This document shows, piece after piece, positions 1 through 9,154 of a stretch of DNA of 64,000 nucleotides. The stretch lies in contig NZ_WBSM01000001.1 in NCBI RefSeq assembly GCF_009299505.1, forward strand, positions 124,001 to 188,000, given 5' to 3'. This DNA is from Bifidobacterium ramosum (lineage in GTDB: Bacteria > Actinomycetota > Actinomycetes > Actinomycetales > Bifidobacteriaceae). The translations under genes were made by a program, and so were the position numbers. The notes under the pieces are model-generated. The model searched no databases and was not told where the DNA came from. It was given only the letters and a program-made list of their open reading frames with translations. The stretch's first letter is position 1, and each line of letters starts with the position of its first letter.

Positions 1-121
1 TGCTGCGTCGCGGTGGCTGCCGTGCTGATTCGTGAAGATTTTGCCGGGAAGCTGTAAGGGTTACGTTGTTTTCACCCAAGGCTCAGCACGTTGCCAAGAA
101 ATCCCGCTATTGTTGCGTCGC

Positions 122-1363
122 GTGAGGAATTTTTTCAAGGGCATTTCCATTTCGTCGCTGATCGCCGGCGCGTTGGCGGCGGTCACGTCGTTTCTGTTGT
201 CGGCGAAGATCGGCGTCGCGGGATCGGTGATCGGCGTCGCCGCGGGTTCGATCGTATCCGCGGTCGCGTCGCAGATCTACAAGAACGTGCTCAAGGCGTC
301 AGGCGAGAAACTACAGACCATGACCGGTGTGGGGACCGGCGGCAACGCGGATGACACAACCGGTGGGACGGGCGGCGCGGATGGTGCCGGTGACGGTGCG
401 CGCACGGTGGAGTCCGGCGCGTCGCCGACCGACCATGACGATACCGTGGCCATGACCGCGGTGATGCGCGACGACATGGGCGCGACGGACGATCGTCATA
501 TCGGACGTGTCGCGGCTTCGGATCGGCTGGACCAGCTGGCGCAGTCGGGACAGGCGGATCGAACCGGGGGCGTCGACGGCACCCGCGTCATGCCGGCTGT
601 GCGAACCGTCTCGTCGGCCGGCGACGCGCATGCCGCTCGTGACGGCCGCGCCGTGCTGGGACATGCCGGTGCGGCTGGTATGCCCGCCGGCCACGTCTCC
701 GCGCGGGCGCTGTCGTCCACGGCCCGGCAGAAGCGCATCGCCATCGTGGTCGCCGTCGTCAGCGCGTTGGTCGCCGTGGCCGCCACGGCGGGCATCATCA
801 TGCTGGTGACGCGCGGCCAGGGCACGGATTCGGTCGTCCGCGATCTGGTCCAGACCACGCAGACGCCCAGCCAGCCAGCCGACACGCCGTCGGACAAGCC
901 GCAACAACCCGGCGACGGCACGAGCGGCGACGGCACGAGCGATACGAACAAGACCGATACGTCGAACGACGGTACGACCGGCGGCGGCAACGGTACGACC
1001 GACGACTCGACGTCGTCCGGCACGAGTGACGGATCGACCGACTCCGACACCTCCGGTTCGACCGGCAGCAGCGACGATACCTCATCCAACACGACCGGCG
1101 GCACCACGCAGAACGGCACCTCCGGTTCGACCTCGGACTCCACCGGGTCGTCCAGCTCCGACGGATCCACGTCGACCGGCACGTCGAACGGGTCGTCCAC
1201 CGGTTCGTCGAGCGATTCGTCGTCCACCGGATCCACGGGATCGTCGTCGAGCGACTCGACAGGCACGTCGACCGGATCGTCCTCCGATTCGACCGGCGGT
1301 TCGTCCAGCTCCTCCAGCGATTCCACGACGGGCAGCGGTTCGACCGGCACCTCCGGGCAATGA
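122..1363 (+). CDS. Membrane-anchored Ser/Thr/Gly/Asp-rich protein of unknown function
   Basis: I do not recognise a function. The protein (413 aa from the GTG at 122) starts with a small-residue-rich hydrophobic stretch (about residues 8-60, many Gly/Ala/Ser/Val) that could form a membrane hairpin. A hydrophilic acidic region follows, then a clear single membrane segment at about residues 204-228 (RIAIVVAVVSALVAVAATAG). The last roughly 180 residues are low complexity, almost only Ser, Thr, Gly and Asp, like a mucin-type or wall-spanning stalk, and are probably extracellular. The start is uncertain: a GTG at 32 is in frame and would add 30 residues, but they do not look conserved and no good ribosome site precedes either codon. 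The first 31 bases of the window hold nothing I can assign. Confidence 0.6.
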   Translation: MRNFFKGISISSLIAGALAAVTSFLLSAKIGVAGSVIGVAAGSIVSAVASQIYKNVLKASGEKLQTMTGVGTGGNADDTTGGTGGADGAGDGARTVESGASPTDHDDTVAMTAVMRDDMGATDDRHIGRVAASDRLDQLAQSGQADRTGGVDGTRVMPAVRTVSSAGDAHAARDGRAVLGHAGAAGMPAGHVSARALSSTARQKRIAIVVAVVSALVAVAATAGIIMLVTRGQGTDSVVRDLVQTTQTPSQPADTPSDKPQQPGDGTSGDGTSDTNKTDTSNDGTTGGGNGTTDDSTSSGTSDGSTDSDTSGSTGSSDDTSSNTTGGTTQNGTSGSTSDSTGSSSSDGSTSTGTSNGSSTGSSSDSSSTGSTGSSSSDSTGTSTGSSSDSTGGSSSSSSDSTTGSGSTGTSGQ

Positions 1364-1445
1364 TCGTCGCAGGGCGATTCCCCTCTGGAGATGCCCGCCC
1401 GAACGGTGATGACGCGCGGCCGAATGCGCGATGACACGCCGATAG

Positions 1446-1474
1446 TTGCGCGTTCGGCCCATGCGTCATACACT
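1446..1474 (+). promoter_or_regulatory. Probable promoter of tRNA-Ala
   Basis: TTGCGC at 1446-1451 and TACACT at 1469-1474 are separated by 17 bp, a sigma-70-type arrangement. They lie about 35 bp before the mature tRNA-Ala. Confidence 0.5.
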
Positions 1475-1509
1475 GTCTCAGGTTCAGCAATGAACGCATA
1501 ACGCAATCT

Positions 1510-1582
1510 GGGGCTATGGCGCAGCTGGTAGCGCATCTCCATGGCATGGAGAGGGTCAGGGGTTCGAATCCCCTTAGCTCCA
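1510..1582 (+). tRNA. tRNA-Ala (anticodon GGC)
   Basis: A full cloverleaf can be folded. The 7-bp acceptor stem is GGGGCTA with TAGCTCC (one G-T pair). The D arm follows, then the anticodon stem TCTCC/GGAGA with loop ATGGCAT giving anticodon GGC (Ala), and a T arm with GGTTCGAATCC. The discriminator base is A. CCA is not fully encoded, since the next bases are CCG. A Rho-independent terminator follows directly. Confidence 0.95.
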
Positions 1583-1587
1583 CCGGT

Positions 1588-1625
1588 AACCCGGAATCGT
1601 TGTCAGGCAACGGTTCCGGGTTTTT
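1588..1625 (+). terminator. Rho-independent terminator after tRNA-Ala
   Basis: A strong hairpin (AACCCGGAA and CGTTG pairing with CAACG and TTCCGGGTT) is followed by a run of T. It ends the tRNA-Ala transcript. Confidence 0.85.
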
Positions 1626-1827
1626 CGTTGTTTCCGGACTCGTGCATGCGGGTTGTCCAACGTGATCGGCTAAGGTGTGCGATGGTTAGGGGCGGAGACG
1701 GATGGCCGAAAACCGGCTTCGATCCGTCGAGACACATCGCCCGAACGGTTGGCAAACCACATTCCGAAGCGTCATGGCCGCGTGTGGTCGCCGTCATGCG
1801 CTGCACAGCGAAGAAATGGAAGGTCGC

Positions 1828-3396
1828 ATGGAATCGTCCATGGCTCACTTCGATACCGAACATACCGGCGATCCCCGCCAGATGCGTCAGACGCCGCATG
1901 ATACGCGCAACCCGCACGATACGGACGCCGAACGCATCCCGCTGAGCCTGATCGGCTCGATCGTCGCGGTCGGATCGCTCGCGTTCGTCGGCATCCTCAC
2001 CGAAACCGTCATGACCGTGCTGTTCCCCCAGCTCATGGTCGAATTCGGCGTCAACACCGCCACCGTGCAGTGGATCACCACGATCTACCTGCTCGTCGTG
2101 GCCGCCACCATGCCGTTGTCGTCGTTCCTCAACCGCCGGTTCACGTTCAAGGCCCTGTTCGTCGCGGCCGTCGTGCTGGCCGTCACCGGCTCGCTCCTCA
2201 TGATCGTCGGCCATACGTTCCCGCTGATCCTCATCGCGCGTGTGATCCAGGGCGTCGGCTCAGGCGTGGCCACGCCGCTCATGATGAACATCATCCTCCA
2301 GCAGGCGCCGCGGTCCAAGGTCGGCCAGCTCATGGGCGTGGGCTCGCTGGTCATCACCGTCGCACCGGCCATCGGCCCGACCGTCGGCGGCGCGATCTCC
2401 AGCGTGCTGCCGTGGCGTGCGATCTTCGTCATCGTCATTCCGATCGTGCTGTTGCTGTCCCTGCCGGTCGGCCTCAAGTGCATCCGTCAGACGCGACCGA
2501 CCGAAGACGCACAGCTCAACCCGCTGCAGTTTGTGGCAATCGTGCTCGCCCTGTGCGGACTGATCTTCGCGCTCAACCAAAGCGGCGTGGCGATCAGCGC
2601 AGCCGTATCCGGCGGTTCCGGCGCGATGCGTTCCGCGATGCTGGCCGCGGTCAGTCTGATCATCGGCGTCGGCTCGCTGCTGTTCTTCGGCTGGTCGTCG
2701 AAGCGTTCGTTCTCGCCGCTGATCCGACTCGGCTGGCTGCGCGATCCGGTCGTGCTGCTGCACCTGCTGCCGTACCTGCTCATGCCGATCAACGGCATCG
2801 GTTTCGGCTATGTGATCACGAACGTGGCGCAGATGTCGCTCGGCACGTCCGCGTTCGTGGCCGGCGCGCTCGTACTGCCGGGCGCGCTGATCGGCGCGTT
2901 CTTCGCGCCCGTGGGCGGCATGCTGTACGACCGGTTCGGCGCGCCCCGGCCGGTGCTCGCCGCGATCGGCACGGCCACGCTCGGACCGGTGCTGCTGCTC
3001 GTGTGCTCCATGCACCTGACGCCTGGGCTGCTGGCCGGATTCTACTTCATTTTCGGCCTGTGCTATGCACTCGGCTACTCGAACATCATGACGAGTGCGT
3101 TGAGTGGCATCGACCGTGAGTTCACGCCGGACGGCAACGCCGTGTTCCAGACGTCGCTGCAGTTCGGCGGCGCGGTCGGCACCGCGTTGTTCTCCACGAT
3201 TCTCGGCGTGGCGCAGGCCGGCTCGGGTGAGGAGGGATCGGCGGCGTTCCGCCATGCGACCGCAGTCGGCGGTGCGACGGTGTTCGCCACGATGATCGTG
3301 ATCTGCCTCGTTTCGATCGCGTCGTTGGCCGTTGCATTCCGCACGCGCGCCGCACGTGCCGCGGTTGACGTGGCTGACGCGACCATCGCGCGGTAA
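1828..3396 (+). CDS. MFS multidrug efflux transporter (DHA2, EmrB/QacA type)
   Basis: Predicted proton-coupled drug exporter of the inner membrane, 522 aa with roughly 12-14 membrane segments. The antiporter motif C typical of drug-exporting MFS proteins is visible as APAIGPTVGG in the fifth helix, and motif A-like and helix-4 RVIQGVGSG sequences fit the DHA2 family. The ATG at 1828 is chosen because GGAAGG lies a few bases upstream; an in-frame extension to 1702 has no ribosome site and encodes unconserved sequence. The gene stands alone between tRNA-Ala and a palindrome-rich gap. Substrate cannot be told from sequence; no regulator is adjacent. Confidence 0.88.
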   Translation: MESSMAHFDTEHTGDPRQMRQTPHDTRNPHDTDAERIPLSLIGSIVAVGSLAFVGILTETVMTVLFPQLMVEFGVNTATVQWITTIYLLVVAATMPLSSFLNRRFTFKALFVAAVVLAVTGSLLMIVGHTFPLILIARVIQGVGSGVATPLMMNIILQQAPRSKVGQLMGVGSLVITVAPAIGPTVGGAISSVLPWRAIFVIVIPIVLLLSLPVGLKCIRQTRPTEDAQLNPLQFVAIVLALCGLIFALNQSGVAISAAVSGGSGAMRSAMLAAVSLIIGVGSLLFFGWSSKRSFSPLIRLGWLRDPVVLLHLLPYLLMPINGIGFGYVITNVAQMSLGTSAFVAGALVLPGALIGAFFAPVGGMLYDRFGAPRPVLAAIGTATLGPVLLLVCSMHLTPGLLAGFYFIFGLCYALGYSNIMTSALSGIDREFTPDGNAVFQTSLQFGGAVGTALFSTILGVAQAGSGEEGSAAFRHATAVGGATVFATMIVICLVSIASLAVAFRTRAARAAVDVADATIAR

Positions 3397-3408
3397 CGCG
3401 TTCCTTTT

Positions 3409-3613
3409 CTCTGACGGACATCCAGCCGATTGCTGTACCGAAATCGGCTGGATGTCCGTCAGAGGGGCGGCGGATCAGCCGGGGATGATTCGTTGGTCGG
3501 AGGTGCAATGCGGAAGATGATGGGGGTCTTTCCCTCGACTGATCCGTTGTGTCTTTTTCCCCCATAACGGACATACAGCCGATTCGGGTGGGTGAATCGG
3601 CGGTATGTCCGTT
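3409..3613. repeat. Two copies of the AACGGACA palindrome family (loci 1 and 2)
   Basis: Copy 1 (3409-3464) has perfect arms with the CATCC/GGATG variant and outer bases CTCTGAC/GTCAGAG. Copy 2 (3566-3613) has the CATAC/GTATG variant with one arm mismatch (CAGCC against GGCGG). The loop of copy 2 is nearly the reverse complement of that of the single copy at 4633-4680, so the pair brackets the mutarotase gene as inverted copies. The gap between the MFS gene and the mutarotase gene (289 bp) holds nothing else that I can see. Confidence 0.9.
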
Positions 3614-3685
3614 GAAGAACGGTGCTACGTAACGTGACGCATGTCGCGGCGGACGGTCGCGACGTTGCCGTCTATACTGGGACAG

Positions 3686-4549
3686 ATGAGCAACGCATAT
3701 GTTATTCGCAACATCGTCAATGAAGATGGTTCGGCGCTCGTCAGCGACCACGGCGCGCATGTGATCAACTGGGCTCCCGACGGCGGCACGCCCGTGATCT
3801 GGCAGCCGAAGGCCGTGTACCTCGGCGAAGGAACCGCGATCCGCGGCGGCATTCCGGTGATCTTCCCGTGGTTCGGCAAGGGCTACGAGCAGGGTCACGC
3901 GACCGACAAGCGGCCGAAGCATGGTTTCGCGCGCGTCAGCGACTGGCACGTCGACCCCGACACGCTGACCGACCGTCACGTCCGCTACACGCTGGACTCC
4001 GACGAGATCGACGCCGACACGCTGGCGCAGTTCATCTCCGGTCCCGATCCGCGGTTCCACGCCGAAGTCGACATCGCCGTCGGCCGTGAGCTGTCGGTGG
4101 TGCTGACCGTCGAGAACACCGGCGACGCGCCGATCACGTACGAGGCCGCCCTGCACACGTACTTCCGCGTCGGCGACGTGCGCTGCACCCGCATCGCCGG
4201 GCTCGTCGACACGCGGTATCTCGACTCGGCCGACGGATTCGCCGAACGCGAGCAGACGAGCGGTCCGCTGACGTTCGACGGCGGCATGGTCGACCGCATC
4301 TATTATTCGGACGGCACGCTGCTCATCGAGGACGACGCGCTGCACCGCACGATCAAGGTCGAGAAGAGCGGATCGTCGCAGACCGTGGTGTGGAATCCGG
4401 GCGAGGAGGCCGGCAATGCGATCGGCGACATGATGGATGGCGAATGGCGTGACTTCGTATGCGTCGAGGCCGCGGCGAACCGCGATCGTGCGATCACCGT
4501 CGAGCCGAGCGACGCGCATACGCTCAGCCAGACGATCCGTGTGAACTGA
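3686..4549 (+). CDS. D-hexose-6-phosphate mutarotase / aldose 1-epimerase family
   Basis: Cytosolic enzyme of the galactose-mutarotase-like fold (287 aa, the usual size for the YeaD group), expected to interconvert alpha and beta anomers of hexose 6-phosphates. Family features are the RGGIPVIFPWFG segment near residue 55, KHGFAR near residue 76, and the catalytic-region stretch around YEAALHTYFRVGD with its conserved His. The ATG at 3686 is preceded only by a weak GGGACAG; the in-frame extension to 3641 lies in the palindrome-proximal gap and is unlikely to be translated. The gene is flanked on both sides by inverted copies of the palindrome family. Confidence 0.85.
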   Translation: MSNAYVIRNIVNEDGSALVSDHGAHVINWAPDGGTPVIWQPKAVYLGEGTAIRGGIPVIFPWFGKGYEQGHATDKRPKHGFARVSDWHVDPDTLTDRHVRYTLDSDEIDADTLAQFISGPDPRFHAEVDIAVGRELSVVLTVENTGDAPITYEAALHTYFRVGDVRCTRIAGLVDTRYLDSADGFAEREQTSGPLTFDGGMVDRIYYSDGTLLIEDDALHRTIKVEKSGSSQTVVWNPGEEAGNAIGDMMDGEWRDFVCVEAAANRDRAITVEPSDAHTLSQTIRVN

Positions 4550-4632
4550 GCGCCGCGCTAAGTGTCTGCATCGAAGTGGCGCAGCATGTCACAAGGCTGT
4601 AGGCGTCCCGCACTGTGATGATGCTTCCCCTC

Positions 4633-4680
4633 AACGGACATACAGCCGATTTGCCCACCCGAATCGGCTGTATGTCCGTT
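4633..4680. repeat. Single AACGGACA-family palindrome (CATAC variant)
   Basis: Perfect inverted arms AACGGACATACAGCCGATT and its complement around a short loop, lying between the mutarotase stop and holA. With the flanking CCCC and GGGG the stem can be extended. It is a near reverse-complement copy of the element at 3566-3613. Confidence 0.92.
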
Positions 4681-4753
4681 AATGGGGAAGGATGGAAAGG
4701 GAAGCGGAGAAGACGCGGCGTCGTTGTCCAACGTTGCGGCGAGATTGGGGAGC

Positions 4754-5734
4754 ATGGCGAAAAAGGCAGGGGCGGGCGCGCCGGTACGCATCGTGTTCGG
4801 CGGCGACCCGTATCTCAACGACCAGATGGTGCGCGACCTGTGCCATCAGGCACTCGACGCCCATCGCGACGCCGAACTCATCGAACTCGACGCCGCCACC
4901 GCCGACCGATACGATTTCGACGAAGCGGTCAGCCCGTCCCTGCTCAGCGATCTGGCCGTCGTCAAACTCACGAACCTGCAGAACGCCGACGACAAACTCG
5001 CCGAGGCGATCGTCGCCTACTGCAAGGAATCCGCGGCCGATCCGCAGCACGCCAGCATCGTCATCTGCCAACACGAAGGCGGCGTCAAAGGCAAGCGCGT
5101 CATCGACCAGCTCGAACGCGCCGGCGCGCGCAAGGACACCGTGCCGGATCTCAAAAAAGCGGACGCGAAACTCAACTTCGTCATCCAACGCTTCGAACGG
5201 CAGCATCGGCGTGTCGACCCGATGGCCGCCCAGCAGCTCGTCGCCGTGCTCGGCGACAAAACCGGCGAACTCGCCGCGCTGTGCGATCAGCTGTGCTTCG
5301 ACTTCGACGACGATCCGATCGGTCTGGACCGCGTCAACCAGTACATGATCGGCAATCCGCAGGTCACCGGGTTCGCCGTCGCCGACACCGCCGTTGCCGG
5401 ACGCACCGCCGAAGCGATCGTGCAGATGCGTTCGGCCGTCGAACAGGGCACCGATCCGATCGCGCTCATCGGCGCGCTCGCGATGAAACTGCGATCTATG
5501 GCCAAGGCATCGGCCGTGCGGTCGGGCGCGATCTCGCAGGCCGAAGCGAAAATGAACCCGTGGGTGCTCAAAAACGCGCAGCGTCAGCTTTCCGGCTGGA
5601 CGTCGGACGGCATGAGCCGATGCATCGGGCTGCTCGCGTGGGCGGACGAGCAAAGCAAGACGAACGGCGGTGATCCGGTGTACGCGCTCGAACGGTGCAT
5701 CACCGCGATCAGCCGGAAGGGTCGGGCCGAGTGA
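4754..5734 (+). CDS. holA: DNA polymerase III subunit delta
   Basis: Clamp-loader subunit that opens the sliding clamp during replication. The 326-aa product has the typical HolA layout: an N-terminal start IVFGGDPYLND, a central acidic region, a lid helical domain with GELAALCDQLC, and a C-terminal collar domain (IALIGALAMKLRSM) that packs with the other clamp-loader subunits. The ATG at 4754 is chosen because the conserved domain begins there; its GGGGAG is unusually close (1-2 bases), so an upstream in-frame TTG remains possible. The tsa gene cluster follows after 90 bp. Confidence 0.88.
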   Translation: MAKKAGAGAPVRIVFGGDPYLNDQMVRDLCHQALDAHRDAELIELDAATADRYDFDEAVSPSLLSDLAVVKLTNLQNADDKLAEAIVAYCKESAADPQHASIVICQHEGGVKGKRVIDQLERAGARKDTVPDLKKADAKLNFVIQRFERQHRRVDPMAAQQLVAVLGDKTGELAALCDQLCFDFDDDPIGLDRVNQYMIGNPQVTGFAVADTAVAGRTAEAIVQMRSAVEQGTDPIALIGALAMKLRSMAKASAVRSGAISQAEAKMNPWVLKNAQRQLSGWTSDGMSRCIGLLAWADEQSKTNGGDPVYALERCITAISRKGRAE

Positions 5735-5824
5735 CGTACGGCCGATGTGGCCGACACGTTCGATGTGGCCGGCATGGCGCATGCATACAAGAACGGACGA
5801 ATCATGATGGGCAAGGTGAATGAT

Positions 5825-6427
5825 ATGAGTCATGACGATCAGGCGAACGGCGTCACCGTCGACGTGCCGACCGACGAGGACATGCGTGCGCTGGGGGAGC
5901 GGGTCGCGCGGCAGGTGCACGGCGGCGACGTGCTGCTGCTGTCCGGTCCGCTCGGCGCCGGCAAGACCACGTTCGCGCAGGGATTCGGCCGGGGCTTGGG
6001 CATCGGTGAGCCGATCGTGTCGCCGACGTTCACCATCGCCCGCGAACTGGACGGACGGTTCGCCGACGGCACGCCGGCACATCTCGTGCACGTCGACGCG
6101 TACCGGCTCGGCGGCAACGCGTACGCGCCCGGACAGGACGCGATCGGCCGGCTGCTCGACGAACTCGAATCGCTTGGACTCGACGAGGAACTGGAGGATC
6201 CCGGCGAGCAGACGGTGATCCTCATGGAATGGGGCGAGCAGATGGTGGCCGCGCTCGCGCCGGAACGGCTGGAGATCCACATTGACCGGTCGATCGCGGC
6301 CGATGGCCCTGCGGCGGCGGGGACGATGGCGGACGGTTCGGACGTGGACGCCGAACTGACCGGCGACGGCATGCGCGTCGTGACGTTGGTGCCGGTCGGC
6401 ACACGATGGCGCGGATTTGCGCTGTAG
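5825..6427 (+). CDS. tsaE: tRNA t6A biosynthesis ATPase TsaE
   Basis: P-loop ATPase that supports turnover of the TsaB-TsaD complex making N6-threonylcarbamoyladenosine at position 37 of ANN-decoding tRNAs. Walker A is GPLGAGKTT (about residues 41-49), followed by the family SPTFTIARE, the HVDAYRL metal/Walker B-like segment and EWGEQM. At 200 aa it is slightly longer than most TsaE proteins, with an Asp/Gly-rich C-terminal extension. The ATG at 5825 has AAGGTGA five bases upstream; ATGs at 5804 and 5807 are also in frame with a weaker site. It heads the tsaE-tsaB-rimI-tsaD cluster. Confidence 0.93.
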   Translation: MSHDDQANGVTVDVPTDEDMRALGERVARQVHGGDVLLLSGPLGAGKTTFAQGFGRGLGIGEPIVSPTFTIARELDGRFADGTPAHLVHVDAYRLGGNAYAPGQDAIGRLLDELESLGLDEELEDPGEQTVILMEWGEQMVAALAPERLEIHIDRSIAADGPAAAGTMADGSDVDAELTGDGMRVVTLVPVGTRWRGFAL

Positions 6428-6554
6428 TCCCGACGACCGTGCGCCGTTGCCCGTTCGTGCGTCGGATCGCGGATTCGCGCGCGTGTTGTAGACTCGCTAC
6501 AGTTATGCGCGCGCTGACGTCGTGCGCGGTTGTTGCGGGTGAGAAGAGGTTCGT

Positions 6555-7445
6555 ATGGGCTGCACATTGGTGATCGACACGTCGTACGGTTCGACCGTAG
6601 GCATCGTGGGACGCGAGCCGATCGTCGAAACCGACTCGCGCACCCACGTCGAACGACTGCAGGTCAATATCGCGCGGGCGATCGACGACGCCGGACTCGC
6701 ACCGTCCGACATCGACACGATCGTCGTCGGCATCGGCCCCGCACCGTTCACCGGCCTGCGCGCCGGCATCGTCACGGCCAAGGCCCTGGCGTTCGCGACC
6801 GGTGCGAAGCTCGTCGGGCAGAACGTGCTCGAACCGCAGCACGAGATGCTGGGCGCCGCCATGAGCGGCGACATGTTCGCCGGCGTCGGCTTTCTTGCCG
6901 CTCTGCCGCGGCCGGTGCCGGCCGACGAGGCACGGGATTCCGACGACCCGGCTGTGCGCGCGGGATACGCCGAACTCGACCGTCATGTCACCCTGTGCGT
7001 GAACGACGCGCGACGCAAGCAGCTGTACTTCACGCTCATCCACGGCACGATCAACATGCCCGACGACGAGGCCGACGCCAACCGTTGGGTCGGCATGGAC
7101 ATCGACTATCCCGAACGGATCGTCGAACGTGTGCGCGACGTGATCGCCGCACGGTCCGCACGCGACGGCGTGCGTTACATCGTGGACATTGCCGGCCACG
7201 GCGCCGCCAAATACGCGTCCGCATGGGTGGGATTCGGCGACGTGCTCGGCTGTGTGGCCGACGGTTCGGTACTGGACGCGGGGGCGGACGGCGTGGCGCT
7301 GTTCGCGGCGACCGCGCTGTCGCGAGGGCTGCGCGGCGACCGGGAGGTGCCGGTCGAACCGCTGTACCTGCGCCGACCGGACGCGGAGATCCCAGCGCCG
7401 CTCAAGCACGTGCTCAACCACGCCGGCGCGGAAAGGACCGCCTGA
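6555..7445 (+). CDS. tsaB: tRNA t6A biosynthesis protein TsaB
   Basis: Scaffold partner of TsaD in t6A synthesis, with an ASKHA fold and no catalytic metal-site histidines. The 296-aa product begins with CTLVIDTSYG and has the diagnostic GIGPAPFTGLRAGIVTAKAL near residues 57-77. It is longer than Escherichia coli TsaB (about 230 aa) because of an insertion around DADANRWVG. GAAGAGG lies 7 bases before the ATG. Its stop overlaps the rimI start (TGATG), indicating translational coupling. Confidence 0.94.
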   Translation: MGCTLVIDTSYGSTVGIVGREPIVETDSRTHVERLQVNIARAIDDAGLAPSDIDTIVVGIGPAPFTGLRAGIVTAKALAFATGAKLVGQNVLEPQHEMLGAAMSGDMFAGVGFLAALPRPVPADEARDSDDPAVRAGYAELDRHVTLCVNDARRKQLYFTLIHGTINMPDDEADANRWVGMDIDYPERIVERVRDVIAARSARDGVRYIVDIAGHGAAKYASAWVGFGDVLGCVADGSVLDAGADGVALFAATALSRGLRGDREVPVEPLYLRRPDAEIPAPLKHVLNHAGAERTA

Positions 7446-8020
7446 TGCTGGTGTCGCTGGACGAACTCGACCGCGAGACGGCCGTGGCCGCCGTACGCGC
7501 GCTCGAAGTCGAACTGTTCGGCAGCCACGCGTGGAGCGAGGCGTCGATCCGACAGGAACTCGACGCGCCGGCGCGCATGTACGTGTTCAATATCACGGAT
7601 ACACGGGACGATGACGCGATTCGGCCGGCCGATGTACGCGGATTCGCCGGATACTGGTACGACGGCGACGACGCGGAGATCATGGACGTCGGCGTCGGCA
7701 AGGCATACCAGCGGCAAGGCATCGCGGCCTCGATGATGACCTGGCTGATCGACCGGGCGTGCGAGCAGGGCGCGCGACGCATCCTGCTGGAAGTCAGCGT
7801 CGTCAACGATCCCGCCATCGCACTGTATCGCCGGTTCGGATTCGAAAACATCGGATTGCGGCGACGATACTACCAGCCGGAAGGCATCGACGCGCACGTC
7901 ATGGCACTAGATCTCGAGCCGCGCATCGTCGGCTTCCAGAGCGCGGGTGAGCGCCGCGACACGACGGACGCGGAACACAAGGAACAGACGACACACACCG
8001 ATCACGAGGAGACACGATGA
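7445..8020 (+). CDS. rimI: Ribosomal protein bS18-alanine N-acetyltransferase
   Basis: GNAT-family acetyltransferase expected to acetylate the N-terminal alanine of ribosomal protein S18. The acetyl-CoA binding loop is seen as YQRQGIAASMM (about residues 85-95), followed by LEVSVVNDPAIALYRRFGF and the RRRYY motif typical of RimI. The roughly 30 residues after the fold are hydrophilic and variable. Start overlaps the tsaB stop, and its own stop overlaps the tsaD start (ATGA), so the three genes are a coupled operon. Confidence 0.9.
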   Translation: MLVSLDELDRETAVAAVRALEVELFGSHAWSEASIRQELDAPARMYVFNITDTRDDDAIRPADVRGFAGYWYDGDDAEIMDVGVGKAYQRQGIAASMMTWLIDRACEQGARRILLEVSVVNDPAIALYRRFGFENIGLRRRYYQPEGIDAHVMALDLEPRIVGFQSAGERRDTTDAEHKEQTTHTDHEETR

Positions 8021-9060
8021 GCGAACCGATCGTACTGGGCATCGAATCGACCTGCGACGAAACCGCCGCGGCCATCGTACAGGGCCGCACGCTGCGCTCC
8101 AACGTCGTCGCCTCATCCATGAACGAACACGCGCGATACGGCGGCGTGATCCCCGAGATTGCCTCCCGTGCGCACGCCGAAGCGTTCGTGCCATGCGTCT
8201 CGCAAGCGCTCGCCGACGCCGGACTGGAACTGGCGGACGTGGATGCGATCGCCGTATCCGCCGGTCCGGGTCTTGCCGGATGCCTCGCGGTCGGCGTGTC
8301 GGGCGTGAAGGCGCTCGCATGGGCGGCCGGCAAGCCGATCTACGGCATCAACCACGTGATCGGGCACATCGCGGTCACGCAGCTGCAGTTCGGCGCGTTC
8401 CCGCCGGACACGCTCGCGCTCATCGTCTCGGGCGGCCACACGTCGCTGCTGCACGTCGAGGACGTGGCGCGGCACATCGACGTGGTCGGCACCACGCTCG
8501 ACGACGCGGCGGGGGAGTGCTTCGACAAGGTGGCGCGACTGCTCGGCTTCCCGTACCCGGGCGGCCCGCACATCGACCGACATGCGCAACTGGGCGATCC
8601 GAAGGCCATTCGCGTGCCGCAGGGGCTTACGCAGGGCAAGGCCGGCGCGGCGCATCCGTACGACTTCAGCTTCTCGGGCGTCAAGACCGCCGTGGCCCGG
8701 TGGATCGAGGAACAGCAGGCAGCCGGGCGCGAGATCCCGGTGGACGACGTGTGCGCGTCGCTCGCCGATTCGGTGGCGACCGTGCTCGCACGCAAGGCGA
8801 TGCGCGGATGCGAACAGTACGGGTCGCGGTCGCTGATCGTGGGCGGCGGATTCTCCGCGAACTCGCAGCTGCGCGCCAAACTGCTCGAATACGGCGAGCG
8901 TTGCGGGGTCGAGGTGCGCATTCCGCAGATCAAGCTGTGCACCGACAACGGCGCGATGGTCGCCATGCTCGGCGTGAACCTGGTCGAAGCCGGCGTGGCA
9001 CCGTCGGCGCCCGATTTCGCGATCGACTCGGCCATGCCGCTGACCAAGATCAGCATGTGA
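8017..9060 (+). CDS. tsaD: tRNA N6-adenosine threonylcarbamoyltransferase TsaD
   Basis: Catalytic subunit that transfers the threonylcarbamoyl group to A37 of tRNA. At 347 aa it is full length. Visible motifs are GIESTCDETAAA at the N terminus, the metal-binding His pair H113-x3-H117 in NHVIGHI, the VSGGHTSL phosphate loop and the C-terminal CTDNGAMVA. It overlaps rimI by 4 bp. Downstream lie imperfect CGTTCA repeats and then the first composite palindrome, which probably mark the operon end. Confidence 0.97.
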   Translation: MSEPIVLGIESTCDETAAAIVQGRTLRSNVVASSMNEHARYGGVIPEIASRAHAEAFVPCVSQALADAGLELADVDAIAVSAGPGLAGCLAVGVSGVKALAWAAGKPIYGINHVIGHIAVTQLQFGAFPPDTLALIVSGGHTSLLHVEDVARHIDVVGTTLDDAAGECFDKVARLLGFPYPGGPHIDRHAQLGDPKAIRVPQGLTQGKAGAAHPYDFSFSGVKTAVARWIEEQQAAGREIPVDDVCASLADSVATVLARKAMRGCEQYGSRSLIVGGGFSANSQLRAKLLEYGERCGVEVRIPQIKLCTDNGAMVAMLGVNLVEAGVAPSAPDFAIDSAMPLTKISM

Positions 9061-9096
9061 GCCCAGGCCGTTTTTGGCGCGGCCGGTAGCCGCTCG

Positions 9097-9154
9097 CCGT
9101 TCATTGTCGTTCAGCACCGTTCGTTGTTCACCGTTCATCGTCGTTCACCGTTCA
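9097..9154. repeat. Imperfect CGTTCA/CCGTTC short tandem repeats
   Basis: About 58 bp made of repeated CCGTTCA, CGTTCA and GTTCACCGTTCA units, directly abutting the palindrome at 9155. Probably slippage-prone sequence; no coding or RNA feature seen. Confidence 0.6.

Noticed and set aside
496..1542. Long minus-strand frame opposite the Ser/Thr-rich gene
   Set aside because: It mirrors the low-complexity codons of the plus-strand gene, and runs through the tRNA-Ala promoter and to the tRNA.
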